DNA of 64,000 bases from Cornus controversa (taxonomy: Eukaryota; Streptophyta; Magnoliopsida; Cornales; Cornaceae). The notes under the pieces were generated by a model that searched no databases, was not told where the DNA came from, and was given only the letters and a program-made list of their open reading frames with translations. Positions 49,736 to 62,414 of this stretch are shown piece after piece (position 1 is the stretch's first letter; each line of letters starts with the position of its first letter). The position numbers were made by a program, and so were the translations under genes. Where the stretch lies: positions 52,336,836-52,400,835 of the forward strand of contig CM048849.1 of NCBI GenBank assembly GCA_026545225.1. Direction: 5' to 3'.

Positions 49736-51270
49736 CATATAGAACAACACTACATAGGTGTAGGTACAAAAAATTGTTTAACTGGACTGCCGAACAATTC
49801 AAAGGACACGCCCAAAATTAAGAACACCAAGTTTTCTGAAATAAAGAGAAAAGAAATTGCGAGAGGTGGATTCGAGTATTCCTTTTATTCATCTTTTTAT
49901 GAATATTTATACAAGTTGGAATTCAAATTCTTTTAGGACTCGAATTTTCTTATTTACAGCTAACTTTTATCTCAAGGAGCTTGAACTCCTTTTTGAGTTG
50001 AAAGTTTGCATTTGGTTTGGGCTTTGCAGCCTAAAAATGGGATGATTTGGCCCTTTTAGATTACCAACTCAGCCTTTTGGGCCTCCTGCTGATACACGGA
50101 CTCAAGCCGACGTGGGCTTGGTCTGTTTTTTGTACCAGTTGAGTCCATTGGACCAAGTGATAATTCTGATCCTACAATAGATTTTTCAGAACACCACACG
50201 AGTTGGGATCGATCCTGATGCAAATATTGAGCAAAAGATGGATATCTCTAACCTATAGGCGGCACTTTGATGAATTAAATTTGCCTTCTACAGAGTAGTT
50301 TTGCTTTTTTTTTAATTTTTTTTTTTTTTTGTTGGAGTACGTGGCCAATTGGGGCGGCAAATTATTTACCAAAGAGCTCACAATTTGCTCAAAAGCTACG
50401 TAATGTTTTGCTTGGCCTTCGTTAGGATAAAATTTATGCAGCTTTATTGTGGATAACCTTGTAAGTTTGCTTGAAATGGATAAAGATCAGTAGTAGTTTT
50501 AAGGCGCATTACCAATAAAACATTGATAGTCAAGGCCATGTATGCAACTCTGAGCTACAAAATTATTAAACCAATAGAAAATAAAGTCTGGTTGTTGACG
50601 TTGTGCCTATCACACTAGCTAATTTGGATGTAAAGATAAATTTAAAAGTCATAATCTTTCTATTGCATTTGATAACTATAACTAATTAAAAAAGTTTTTC
50701 TTTATGTTATGCTTGGCTCATCCACGTGAGATCAATCAATATACAATATGCAATATACGATATACAATATACACACACGCACGCACGCACGCATACAGAT
50801 ATGCATATCTATATATAAGTAGGCTTTGTCTTGAACACGCTGTCCAGCCAATAGCTTTTCATCTTTGCATCAGCGTCGCTTCGATAAGGAATCATCATTT
50901 GCTGTAAATTCGTAGTTATCCTTCTGGATCGCCACTCTGATTTGATCAACATAATGTGGTCCTTAGTTTATCCACCAGCATGGTCAAGCAAAGTTACTGG
51001 TATATATGAAATTAAAGCATAATTAAATTGATCTCAGCATTTAATTGCATCAAGTAATTGCATAGAATAGACTAGTTTTCCCCACAGTATTTTTATGTGA
51101 CATATATATAGTTGAATATATGTATATATATATACGGACCTCAACCGATGGCTAGCTAGGTGATGACCACTTCACATAAGGAGACAAAACAAGATTGTGC
51201 CATTTGAATCACTACTCTACTTACCATTATATTTTTAGGCAGTAGTGTGAAAAGGTAAGACCATGCAAAA
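49736..51270. other. Intergenic, CLE upstream region
   Basis: Contains the dispersed repeat 49870-50185 shared with 27290-27590 and a short (ACGC)n run at about 50774-50792. No gene seen. Confidence 0.5.
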
Positions 51271-51274
51271 ATGT

Positions 51275-51283
51275 CTATATATA
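51275..51283 (+). promoter_or_regulatory. TATA box of the first CLE gene
   Basis: CTATATATA about 98 bp upstream of the ATG at 51381. Confidence 0.6.
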
Positions 51284-51380
51284 CCAATACTATGCAAGGT
51301 CTATGTGTACCAAAATTTATAGCTTTCAATTACTTGCACTTGGTAGCTAATAATAAGACCACCACCAGCTTTGAAGGACA

Positions 51381-51599
51381 ATGGCTTGCTTGAAGTTTTT
51401 AATGTGCGGCCTCATCATACTGATCTTGCTTTCATTTGCTGCTGCAGCAGCAGCAGCTCGCCCTCTCAAGCCGATTCGTATCGCCAGAGAAGCATTTGAG
51501 GTAGAATTTAGAGTGAAGGCATATAAAAAGAACTACGAGCATCCAGATCGATCAAGTCCCGGAGGACCTGACCCACATCACCACTTTAAGCATTACTAG
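51381..51599 (+). CDS. CLE-family signalling peptide precursor, 72 aa
   Basis: Single-exon precursor. Residues 1-26 form a signal peptide ending in a run of Ala encoded by a GCA/GCT repeat. A short variable region follows, and the CLE motif is RSSPGGPDPHHH at residues 57-68, with a four-residue tail FKHY. It has the key Arg1, Pro4, Gly6, Pro7, Asp8, Pro9 and His11 of secreted CLE dodecapeptides, which are cut out, hydroxylated and sensed by leucine-rich-repeat receptor kinases of the CLV1/BAM type. Closest in type to the PGGPDP group (Arabidopsis CLE1-7). Ser at position 2 and His at 10 are less usual. Specific function not known. Confidence 0.93.
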   Translation: MACLKFLMCGLIILILLSFAAAAAAARPLKPIRIAREAFEVEFRVKAYKKNYEHPDRSSPGGPDPHHHFKHY

Positions 51600-52431
51600 T
51601 TCGGAATTTTCACTACTAGGTACGGGGTTGTAACATAATGATATTCTTGTACCTCTCAAAATTAAAATGTGAGACTAAGGATATGAGAGAATTTATAATT
51701 TTCGCGTGTCATGATTGTGTAACATGTACCAAATTAATACGTGTTGCTTGAATATATAGTTCTTATTATCTTCGTGTTGGAATTTTTCTAACCAGTATTT
51801 ACTCTGTTACCAAACTTATTTTGATCATCAACTTATCTATATGTGTATCAATAATTGATCCAAGTATATCAACCTGAAAGCTAGCTCGTTTCATAGTTAT
51901 TTGTCAATTGTCATTCCCGTAATTAAGTTGATTATACCGCTAAAGGGACAAGGGATTTGATCCAGAAAGATGTTCCCGATCCGCAAATGTTTGGTAAAGA
52001 AATAAATTTTTTTTTTTGGGAATAATCAAAAATGAAAATTAATATTCAGAAAACAGTAACTAAATTGTTCCTAGATAACACGAATAAATAATTTATTATT
52101 ATTATTCTTTTATAATTTCCAACTTCATGGGATAGATTTGTTATGTAACAATTCAACTTCTTTCGAATAACAAAAAATGATTTAAAAATATTTATAACTG
52201 AAAAAGTTTTCCACTTTCACATGTTATTTGAATTAAATTTTACAACAAGACCGCATTTATGATCATGTAAATTTCTCATAATTAGCAACTTCAACTCCGC
52301 ATCGAAGTCATGATCAATAGTCAAAACTGTCACTATCATTAGCATCGGTCCACTTATCAATACCGATAACATCAATAATTAGTTTTGCTATTGATAATTT
52401 CTTTTCCCTTTCTGAAGTTAAACCGAACACA
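51600..52431. other. 3' flank of the CLE gene, no gene seen
   Basis: AT-rich, no coding motif. Confidence 0.5.
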
Positions 52432-52439
52432 CTTGTATT

Positions 52440-52946
52440 TAGGGGCGCACAAAAATTCGTCCAAATTGAAAATTCAAATCGAATCGGACAGGATCGGACA
52501 ATTCGATCTGATTTTTTCGCTGTCCGATTCGGTCACGGTTCCAATTTTTTGGAACCGTATAGTAACGGTTCGGTTACGATTTTCGGTCTCTCAGGACCAG
52601 ACCGATCCGTTTCTATATATATAAATATAAAATATATTATTTCTAATATTTAAATATTATACTTTTAATCTACTTATAGTATTATAATTATACTATAATT
52701 ATAATATAACTACAATCTTTGTTGTTTGAAATATTATACTTATAGTATTATAATTATAAGTATTATAATTATAGGTTGGTGAAGCGTGGAACAGAAACGG
52801 ACCAAACCGGTTCTTCGCGGTTCGGTTCGATCCGGTTCCATACGGTTAAACGGTTTGGTCCGGTTCCATTTTTAGTGAAACCAGACCATACGGTTTGGTT
52901 CCAAAAAAGGCCAGAACCGGACCGATCCGGATCGTGTGCACCTTTA
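52440..52946. mobile_element. hAT-type MITE, 507 bp
   Basis: The start TAGGGGCGCACAAAAATTCG and the inverse of the right end TAAAGGTGCACACGATCCGG pair. Both ends contain clustered CGGTTCGG/CCGGTTCC repeats. The 8-bp duplication has one difference: CTTGTATT (52432-52439) and CTTGTACT (52947-52954). AT-rich centre, no gene. Confidence 0.85.
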
Positions 52947-53135
52947 CTTGTACTCACGATATTCTCACGATATATATTTAATGGGTTAAACTCTCATCAT
53001 CTTTTTTTTCAAAGAGGAGATTATACAATTCAGACTAAACACTTGGTGAATAATAAAAATTTGTTTATATCATAATATTTAATGGACTAAACACAAGTTT
53101 TGAGAAAATTATAAAAGTAACCATTGAATATTTAA

Positions 53136-54815
53136 GGCAAAATGCACTCACACGTCCTGAGATTTATCTTAAAGACACTCATATGCATAGTTTGGTTTAA
53201 CCTACACTCACCCCTTGTAAGTGCGGTGCCATCAACTAACATGTGAAATTACAAAGCTACCCATCAATATCATAATTATATTATATTTAAAAGATCAAAT
53301 TGACCTTTAAATAAGGATGATAATGGCAATGCATCATGTCCATATTTCTCCTATTCTCAAATTATTTATTGCATTAATCTAAGAAGTTGTAAATGGAACA
53401 TATTTTTATTATCTTAGATATACTGAATGATCCATTGTGAGTTGCGCGGTGCGGAAGCGGTTGCGAAAAGTATTTTAGAACCTAGAGGGGGTGAATAGGA
53501 TCACTTGCTCGTTTGCTTAATTTTTAATTAATTCAATTTTAAGTTCAATTAAAGCAAGCAAATAAATAAAATGCAAGTAAAGAAAAGAATGCACCAGATA
53601 TACGTGGAAACCCAAGGTGGGAAAAACCACGGAGGGAGGCGGCACGCCTCAGAAAACCAATTCAATATGATGAAGCAAAATACAACAGACTTTGTCTCAG
53701 TCTCACACCCCTCTTCACTCTGTCAACGATCTAATGCAGAACACCTCAGGCTTATGATTGCGACAACACGTCCAACTGCTACAGACTCCCGGCTAACGTC
53801 ACAATCCTTACAGAAAGGTTGCTGGAAGAACCAAAATACTCAGCAAGTATTTCATTCCCTTCGTAGTACAATCTGGTCACCTTTCTTCCTCAGTAAGCAA
53901 GCAAGCGAAGAACCATCAATCCAATGTTCTGATCAGCAAATAGATTTGATGCAGTCTCTGAGCAGCTAATCAAAAGTAGAACACTATCCTAAATATCACT
54001 CGTGAAGTATGGATGTGTGTTCTTAAAAATATATATAGCCCTAATTATATTGTATATACTTTCTCTCTTTAAAAATATTAATTTTTCAGGGTACCCTTGT
54101 AGAGAAAATATGAATACATATATATAGGCAAGGAAGTTATAATTCTACTTGAAAAAGAAGTTGAATACCAAAATAGAACTCTCCTAGAAGTTTCAAACCC
54201 AATAGGAATCAGAATTTTCGTCAAAATCTATTTCCTATTTGGAACAGGCTAAGTGGGACCAGTGGGACTTTTGTAAAACCTGCAGAAACCTAAACTGCCG
54301 AGAAAAGTTGGACCGGTCCTAAATATTGGGGACCGATCCTACTTTGAAAAACTCTTAATTTTTCATTAAAATCATAGTTTTTCAAAATAGACTCGAAAAT
54401 AAAATGTGCAGAGTGTCCTCACCATACTTACCTGTACTATATGGTATTCTAACTGATTTGTCTGCATCCATACACTTGAATATCAGCTCCAAGTTGTCGA
54501 TGATCGATATAAAGAATAATACGAAAATTACAACTCGATCAATTAAGTTTTGATCACCGAAATATGTCAATTACAAATTTATATCTCACATCCATGTCAG
54601 AATTGTGTATTGGACTGAACACGTATTAGAAATTTAATTTTTTAGATATTGAATTAATACGCTCAATACTTGTTACTTGAAATAGTATAGTGTAATTTTT
54701 TAGAAAGACTTAGGCTTCACCTTTGGTGAATACTAAAGAATTTTATTCCTCTTTGGCTTCAATCTAATTGTGTGCATAGATTTATTTTGTTTATTTTGGT
54801 TGAAGGTGTTGCTTC

Positions 54816-54854
<39 letters not shown>

Positions 54855-55482
54855 TGAGACATATCCTTTAAAATTTTTGTTCTTTGTTTTCTTCAACTAT
54901 AGATGCTCTACTGCAAATTTCTTAGGTGTGCTCTTTTTTAAATAGTTTGTCTCCTTGGTAGGTTTTTTTATTGTTTATTATTCTATATTATTGTGAATGT
55001 CATATTATGAATTTGTTTTTTTAGATCCTATTTAAAGTTGCATTTTTCGTTTAAAAAAAGTCTTTTCTAAATAAAATACTAGAAATTAAAATGCTCTGTT
55101 ATTTGGATGATTTTCTTCTAGATAAAATGTTAGAAATTAAAGAAAGAAAATTTATCTTAATGAAAGCATTTTCTTTGAATTGTTATCTTCAATTCTTTTT
55201 GGGTCTCAGTGACTACAGTATTTGAATGAAGGTTAAAATTGAAGCAAGAGTAGTTTTGTAAAAGTGAAAATGTAAAATTGGGGTCAATATGGTCTTTTCA
55301 GTTAGTGGAGGGATAAAAAAGACATTTTGCACCATGTCAATGTATTTTTTAACAGATGAATGATGGTTGGGGGTTGTGTGCATTCACACCTCATACCTCA
55401 AGGGATGTGAGTGTATGTTTAAGCAAACTATGCATATGAATATCTTTAGGGCAAACCTCAAGAAATGTGAGTGCATTTTGCC
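53136..55482. mobile_element. Long-TIR element, 2.35 kb
   Basis: The left arm GGCAAAATGCACTCACACGT and the inverse of the right arm GGCAAAATGCACTCACATTT continue with ATTCATATGCATAGTTTG for about 100 bp. The end type is like other MULE-like elements here, but the 9-bp duplication is not clear. The interior (53490-53980) has a dispersed plant repeat containing CCTAGAGGGGGTGAATAGG and CGTGGAAACCCAAGGTGGG. Confidence 0.6.
54819..54851. repeat. (TA)n microsatellite
   Basis: About 16 TA units. Confidence 0.9.

Positions 55483-55529
<47 letters not shown>
55483..55529. repeat. (TA)n microsatellite at the element border
   Basis: Over 20 TA units directly beside the right end of the 53136-55482 element. 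Confidence 0.9.
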
Positions 55530-55533
<4 letters not shown>

Positions 55534-57406
55534 AGAATTTTCACCTAAATTTTTTGTTATTTGATTATTAGGATTAACAAATTTATCAAGAGTTCTTTTT
55601 GAGATTGAATTAATTTACCTACTTTTCTTTTCTTTTTAAGTTTTCATATACTGATTCATACTTTTTAGTAAATAACAATAATTACAAACAAAACAAAAAA
55701 GAATAAGATTACAAAATAATTTAAATTAAAGAAAATAGAACTTGATATTAGAAATATCCGGTCTAATGCTCCAAAAATTCTTCAATTCTTTTGTAGCTAG
55801 TAGCTTGAAAATTTCTAATAAATTTATGATTGTAACGAGTGAAGAAGAAAAATACAAGAGACTAAGAGAGGAGAGAGATGGCTATTGAAGAGTGTAAGAG
55901 AATAGAAAGATAACAAGAGGAGGAGAAAAATAAGGAAAAATTTATGATTAATGCATGCACGCGTACACCAGCATATTGCTACCCGCGTCATCTTTCACAC
56001 CCTCCAGACATGTTGATCCAATTACCAAGGCTCATGCTAGGGACAGTGGACACTTATCTTGGCATCTACTAAGAACACTACGATGGATAAAATCTGAAAA
56101 TTTGGAAGTTTATTGTGCGAAGGCATGGCACATAGATGGAGTAGGATTGGAGTAAGTTAAAGGTCAAAAACTTCAAAAGGATCTTCATCCCATTATGTCA
56201 CGACTAGTCTATCCTACGAGCTTCTTATATATATATATATATATATATCCGACACAAGAAATCAAAGATGAGACGTACAATTTCCATGACTAGACATGCT
56301 TACATACATATATGCACGCACAGAAAATACCATGCATTCTTATTGTGACAGTAATATGTGCAATCACCAGGTGACTTCGGTGGAACACAAACACTGAATA
56401 TTTGCAATAATCCAATTAAAAATAATTTTTAATAACTCTAAATATTGAAATATTTTTTAAATAATTACAAAAGATTGTTTTATGAATAAAGCAAAAAAAA
56501 AAAAAAAACCATGTTACTTCGACATGATGATCAGGTCACACTAGAGCAACTTTACTATTGCATTAATGTCCATTTTTGTTTTGAAAAATTAAGACTTTTT
56601 TTTTAAAAAAATGTCAGCCAAACAAATTTTTGATTTTTTTTTCCGAGTTTTGTAGTTCTCTATAACATTTTACTATTCTCATAAAATTGTTGCAAGCAGG
56701 TGACTAGCTTAGCTTCTTAATTTGTCCCTCCATGTTGGTTTGTAGATTTGATTTTTATTATTTTTTAAGTTAAGGAAATGATATTGACGCTCAACTTTTG
56801 AACATTTGCACTCCATTTGCTCTTTAAAAAGAAAATGGCACAATTGTCTTCTAAAAAACCCTTCACACCCTACAAATTTGCCAACAAGTACTTACAAGTC
56901 AACTCTAATGTTCCGTTTGATAGGAAAGAAGAAAATTAGATGAAAGGAAGAGAGAAATAGATAGATGAGACATCACTACAGAAATGATGATATTCTTTTC
57001 TCTTTTTATTTGGTTAGATAGAAAGAAGAATGTAACACCTTTTTTTTTCTTTTTCCAAAAGTTAAAAATAGTCACCATGTTACAGTCAAGGCTCTCCAAA
57101 ATTCAGTACGCATTAGGTCACAATTCATGTAGCTCACTTATTATAAATCACAATGTGATGAGCAACATTTAAAACAGAACTTAATATTTGAAAAAAAAAT
57201 AACAATAAAATAAAATAAAATAATAGGAACAGAGACAAAACAGTAGAATGAATGGGTTTAATAAGTCACTAGAATTCCTGAGTTCTATTGGACAGTCGAA
57301 AACTACCAATATGGTTCCGAAAGGGCATTTCATTGACTTTTGTTAGGAAGTTTGTTGTCTAGATATTGTCAAATTACAACTAGATTAGATTAGGGAAGGA
57401 AATCAA
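55530..57406. other. Intergenic, no gene seen
   Basis: AT-rich, with short homopolymers and a (TA)n run near 56226-56248. No supported coding stretch. Confidence 0.5.
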
Positions 57407-58394
57407 GGAGGGTGTAATCAATTAAAATTTTAAAAGATTTTGAAAGATATTTTTTAAGTAACCGATTTGAATTCATGAATTTTTATAGACTTTTATTACA
57501 TACTTTCATTAATTTGTATAGACTTCTCTTAGAGATTATGATGGACTTTTATTATATACTTTCGTTGATTTGTATAGCCTTCTATTAGAAATTATGATGA
57601 ATTTTTATAAATTTGTATTGATTTCTTCAACTTATTTTATTTATTTGTATCCTTGAATTCTATTTTTTTTTCATACAAATAAACCAATGGCTTAAGGGGT
57701 AGTTATAATACAAAATGGATAATCTATATATTATCTAAAAATTATTGTATAGTGCAAATATCGCAGAAAAAAGCGGGAATAATAAAGTAATTCACTTTAT
57801 GAACACAAATTTCATATCAACCCTTTCTTAGATTTCAATTGCACGTTATGAAAAAAGAAAAAAAAAAGTACAAACTTTACTTATAGAGTCTAGGTTAAAT
57901 GATTAGATAAATAATTGGAGAATCTTGAACCTATGTTATATTGGATTATTAATTGGACTTCATGATCAATCATGTGGCTTAAGGGATTGATCCCTAACAA
58001 ACAGTGTAGAGAGATTAATCTCTCCATACTATGAAAAATTGATCAACTTGTCTGAAAACTCAAGTTTTACAAGTTTTTCTAATCTAATAGAAAGAGAGAG
58101 AATCTGATAATAGAGAAAAAATGAGTGTACCTTGAGATGAAGAAAGGCTATTCGTATTCTGCAGAAAAAAAAGAATCCACCAAAATCTATGAAAAAAAGA
58201 TTGGATTTGTTATGGCCTTTAGTATTTATACATTCCACCCTTAAATCCATCAAAATCTATGACTTTTTTAATACCCTTTTTAAAATCCTAATTGAATACC
58301 ACCAGATTTGTATGAACTCTATAAAATTCTGAATTGAATATACCGAGATTTTTAAAAAAAATTAAAATTCTTTAAAATCCTAATTAGATACACC
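57407..58394. mobile_element. Non-autonomous PIF/Harbinger-like element, about 1 kb
   Basis: It starts GGAGGGTGTAATCAATTAAA and ends with the inverse of AGGTGTATCTAATTAGG. Subterminal stretches match 11663-12000 (TTTTATAGACTT, CAATGGCTTAAGGGGTAG-like) and 14880-15261 (GTGTACCTTGAGATGAAGAA). It shows the family without the extra insertions. Target duplication unclear. Confidence 0.65.
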
Positions 58395-59615
58395 TATATG
58401 AGAGAAAAAGGAAAGTACTTAAAATTAGTTTCAGTGTGGATTGTAGTTGTTGTTTTGTCCATGCATGGCTCGAAGAAAATGTGGCTAAAAATCTGGATGT
58501 GAAGAGGTTTTAACAATGTAATCAAAAGATGGTGACAACCTACCACTCAAAATACAGAAATTCTATTTTTTTTTTTTAGCAGATGATGAATTGAAAAGTA
58601 GACATGAAACAATTTTAACTTGTGTCATTGTTGGGGGGCTTTTGGTCGGGTTGAAATTTAGAATTCTTACCTGGATAAGAGTTTCCAATACTCTGGTAAA
58701 TGTAATAAGTTAAGAACAAAGAAGGACCTCTCCAATGACAAATAGACTTTATGCAAAGAATTAAGAAGAAATTAAAAGAAGAATACTTTGCAGAAACAAA
58801 TAGATGAAGTGTCACTAATGGAGGATAGGAATACCTCATTGGTGTTTTGAACAAAGTTTGAAATATTTATACTCTTTTTCAGGAAAGGAAAATCATCATT
58901 TGGCCTCCATGTCCACTGACTATCTTAATCTAACATTATACTCTTCATTATGTTCCCAATCATGTCCACTAGCATTTCTGAAACCTGAAATTAAGATGGC
59001 CATTAGGATATTGCACAAGCAAACAAACAAAAACACAGTTGGATAAGCAAATCCACAATAAAAACAATCCGACGACAAAATTCCCAATTCAGGTGTAGAA
59101 AGCAGTAAATTTGTTTTGCTTATAAAAATTAATGTTAAAGGAAAGACGGTCTTCAATAGTCTAAAATGGGCATACCACATTAATTTGGTTGTGGCGATTC
59201 GATTGTCAAAGAGGCATGCATAAATTAGACAAGAAAAATGACATAGTAGAGCTTGGCATTTGCATACTTTTTGTCTTATGGCTTAAAGCAATCCCTGTCG
59301 TCGTGTGTGTTTTTTGTCCTTTAATTTATGTTTTAGGACCCTCCAAGGACACACTAATGAAAGCGGAAGATGAGTAGACAGACAACTTAAAAACACATTT
59401 TAGAGGAAGAAGTTACTAACTAGCAAGCATCCAAAACACAGGTGCTGGAATGGAGATGAAGGACAATCACTCCATTAAATTGCACAAAAAGTAACTCCAT
59501 TTAAGAGAGAAAGACAAAGAACCTTGTTGTATTTGTCAGCTTGTAGACGCCCTACCATTATCCACTTGTGTGTTTGGATTTGTCATATATCTTGGACATT
59601 TCCCCCCCTGCATTT
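58395..59615. other. Intergenic, upstream of the second CLE gene
   Basis: No supported gene. Open frames here lack motifs. Confidence 0.5.
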
Positions 59616-59618
59616 GCA

Positions 59619-59639
59619 TTATATATATATATATATATG
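59619..59639 (+). promoter_or_regulatory. TATA region of the second CLE gene
   Basis: An ATATATAT run 56-76 bp upstream of the ATG at 59695. Confidence 0.5.
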
Positions 59640-59694
59640 TTACTTCATTCATTCTGCAAGTTAAGCTAGCTAGTTACTTGATGCATGTTAATTA

Positions 59695-59955
59695 ATGGCC
59701 AAGCCAACTATCTTCAGAGTTTCAATACTGATCCTATTCATTTTTTTATCCCATGTAATCAATTCAAGAGCAGAAAGTTATCGTGGGGCTAAAACTATTC
59801 ATAAAAGGTTTGGCAGTGAACATATCTTTCGTGAATTAGGCTTCGACTTGTCAAAGATGGAACTTAGTAACAGAAGGTCAATGGTGGATCCAGAAAGAGT
59901 TGCACCCGGAGGACCAGATCCTAAACATCACCAGCAAACTCCGACCACCGCCTAG
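59695..59955 (+). CDS. CLE-family signalling peptide precursor, 86 aa
   Basis: Single-exon precursor with a signal peptide at about residues 1-26 (hydrophobic ILILFIFLSHVI), a variable region, and the CLE motif RVAPGGPDPKHH at 68-79, followed by a seven-residue tail. It keeps Arg1, Pro4, Gly6, Pro7, Asp8, Pro9, His11 and His12. It differs from the Arabidopsis CLE5/6 peptide pattern (RVSPGGPDPQHH) mainly at positions 3 and 10. The mature peptide would act outside the cell through CLV1/BAM-type receptor kinases. It lies 8.1 kb from the other CLE gene on the same strand and is probably an old tandem relative, although the precursors outside the motif hardly match. Confidence 0.95.
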   Translation: MAKPTIFRVSILILFIFLSHVINSRAESYRGAKTIHKRFGSEHIFRELGFDLSKMELSNRRSMVDPERVAPGGPDPKHHQQTPTTA

Positions 59956-60139
59956 ATGCCACTCAAAGGAAGAATAGCTTTACTAGGAGAAGGATAATTG
60001 CAGGGTAGAGTCCCCTTTTTATTGCAAAAGGAGCTTTCCTTTATGCTGTTTGATTATTTTTTTTCTGAGTGTTTAGCAAATTAATTTATCATTATTATCC
60101 TTACTTTTATGGAAGAGAAGTATTCAAATAAATGAACTT

Positions 60140-60257
60140 ACCAAAGGGCTTATAGCCTAATAGTATAATCTCCCTATCCTCAAAGAGGAGGGGAGGGGTT
60201 TGAGTCCCGGCGTGGGCAAAAAAGTGTGTGAGTCCCCCAACTAGGAAAAAAAAAATT
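60140..60257 (+). mobile_element. tRNA-derived SINE, 118 bp
   Basis: A 13-bp perfect target duplication AATAAATGAACTT (60127-60139, 60258-60270) flanks a body with a box-A-like TAGCCTAATAGT and a box B GGTTTGAGTCCCGG. The body ends in an A-run. It is inserted at or beside the 5' part of the LINE fragment. Confidence 0.85.
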
Positions 60258-60262
60258 AATAA

Positions 60263-60952
60263 ATGAACTTCATAGTATGGATGACAGTCCAAGAAAAGCT
60301 AGCCACTCTGGATAGCCCTTCTTTGGCCTCACTTCACATTCCTAATGCTTGCTCTCTTTGCCTATCTGACAAAGAAAGTCATAACCACCTTTTCTTCCAA
60401 TGTTCCTACTCTTCACAAATTTGGCATCACTTCACTTCTTTACGTAAGATCACCATCTCATCTGACATCATCACATGGAATGAGCTCATTAACTTGCTCT
60501 CCAACTCTTGGGATGGTAGGTAGGTTTTTCTATCCTAGAAATTAGCAATGGCAGGATGTGTATATGGCATTTGGAAAGAGAGAAACAATAAGGCATTCAG
60601 GAACAAGAGCTCAAGTCCCCAAGTTCTGATCCACAACCTCATCAGACTTAGGCTGAGCAACATAGAAGTGAAGAATTGCAGAAGTAGCAGAATTTTTGCT
60701 GACATGTGGTCACTTTCAAGTTCTGTTGTCAAGCCGCCTAGAAAACCTCCTGACTAACTCTTCACTATGCTGCTTCTTCGGCAGAATCTGCTGTTAGTTT
60801 CCATGGCATCATGTAGGCCGAACATTCAATGCATAGCACACAGTGCTTAAGTTGTTTAGCCAGGTCTTTTCTTCAAGAAGGCTGGCTTAGGTATTTGTAC
60901 AAACATCTTATACTCAATACAATCTTATCTTATCTTATCATGAAAAAAAAAA
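60263..60952 (+). mobile_element. LINE (L1-type) 3' fragment
   Basis: 60263-60523 encodes the zf-RVT zinc-binding block of plant LINEs (CSLCLSDKESHNHLFFQC then SYSSQIWHH). After two stops near 60520-60540, 60560-60757 gives GIWKERNNKAFRNK and the tail of the ORF2 product. The 3' end has TTATC repeats then a run of ten A bases (60943-60952). It is 5'-truncated and dead; I could not find the left border. Confidence 0.8.
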
Positions 60953-61809
60953 CAGCTTGATATTGTGTTTATTACTTTCAGTTTCAGATAAAAAAATATT
61001 CATGCAACAGCAAATCATCTTTTTTATGTTATGTCTATTACTTTTCCTTTCCATTGTTCTGCTATGCCAGAGAAGAATATAATGCCCTAGCTAGGCATGC
61101 AGCTTTCTAGCAAAAGTACATGTCCTGCATGCATTCTTAGATGCTGATTGATCATTATCTGAAAAGTCCCAAATTCGATTTGACTCTTCTTTCTTACTTT
61201 AAGAACTCCTGGCATAAATTCATCTGCTTAAATGCATACTAGTTTTATCACTATCAATGGATACCATCCAGGCATCCATAGAGTTCCTGTAGTCTCGCTA
61301 AACATTTGACATTCTTGCCATTACCAACCTGACAGAACATCTCCTTTCAAAGATGGTCTACACAGGCAAGCAAGCAGAGCAATACAAAGGTCCCCATTTT
61401 AACTTTGTTTCCCAGAAATTAGATTTTCAAAGTATATATATATCCTTCACAACTCTAGCCTAGAAAGAATGTTTAACCTTGCACCAACCAGTAAAGGTTC
61501 CTTGATTAATCCCTACTTAGAAATAAAAGAGTGGTTTTTCTTTTCAAATGTCAGAGGACTTGAGAGTAGCTTTGTACTCTATTTCTAAACATTCATAATA
61601 TAAATGGGAATTGTTTTTCCTTTTTTGTGGTTTTCCAATGAAGCTAATTTTAGTAATTATTTGTCCATCATGAAGAGAAGCACACCAGACCCCTTCTGTT
61701 ATCTATCACTTAGTCCTCAATCCCAGGAATTGATTGTCACTTTTCTCATCAAACACAGATTTTTAGCAATAATGCACTTGATGTTTATCCATGAAATCAT
61801 TAATTTAAT
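60953..61809. other. Intergenic, no gene seen
   Basis: No coding motif found. Confidence 0.5.
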
Positions 61810-62414
61810 TAAAAAAATTACTGTTAAGTCTTACTTTTACCATTGAAAGACAAATAAGTCCTACAATATTTCTTTTAGGATAAAAAAGTCTTACTTTTAA
61901 TTTTTTTTTCCCATTTAAATCCTAAATCACTACATATTTCATTTATACCCTTACTAAATAGAAGTAAAATTTTATAATTATAAATTTATCCAAGAATTGA
62001 TATATAATATATATTTTTTTATATTCCTTTAAGTTTTAGTTCCTTAATAATATTGAATTATGAGTTTGAATAATAATTAATTTAAATTCAATTCAAAAAC
62101 TCATCTAGAATACACGATTTTACTACAATTTTTTTTATTCTATAAAAAAAATTAATAACAAGTATTTTTGACCTTTTTATTCAAAATTTATGTTTGCTTT
62201 TGTAAGGGTATATATGAAAATTTGAGCCTAAATTTTATATCTAATGTAGCAATTAGTATATATAATTTATTAAAGGTATAAATGGAAGATTTAGTGAATT
62301 GGGACTTAAATGAAAAAAAAATCTCAAAAGTATGACCTATTGGTGATTCTAAAGGAAATTATTTAGAACTTATTTGTCTTAAAAAAAAAGTAAGACTTAA
62401 TTGTAATTTTTTCA
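61810..62414. mobile_element. MULE-like MITE, 605 bp
   Basis: Both ends read AAAAAATTAC then TTAAGTCTTACTTT when inverted, with further pairing across AAGACAAATAAGT. Likely 9-bp flanks are TAATTTAAT (61801-61809) and TAATTTAAA (62415-62423). Similar in style to 34105-34930. Confidence 0.65.

Noticed and set aside
53490-53980. Open frame MQVKKRMHQIYVETQGG...
   Set aside because: It lies in a dispersed non-coding plant repeat (CCTAGAGGGGGTGAATAGG type) within a TIR element.
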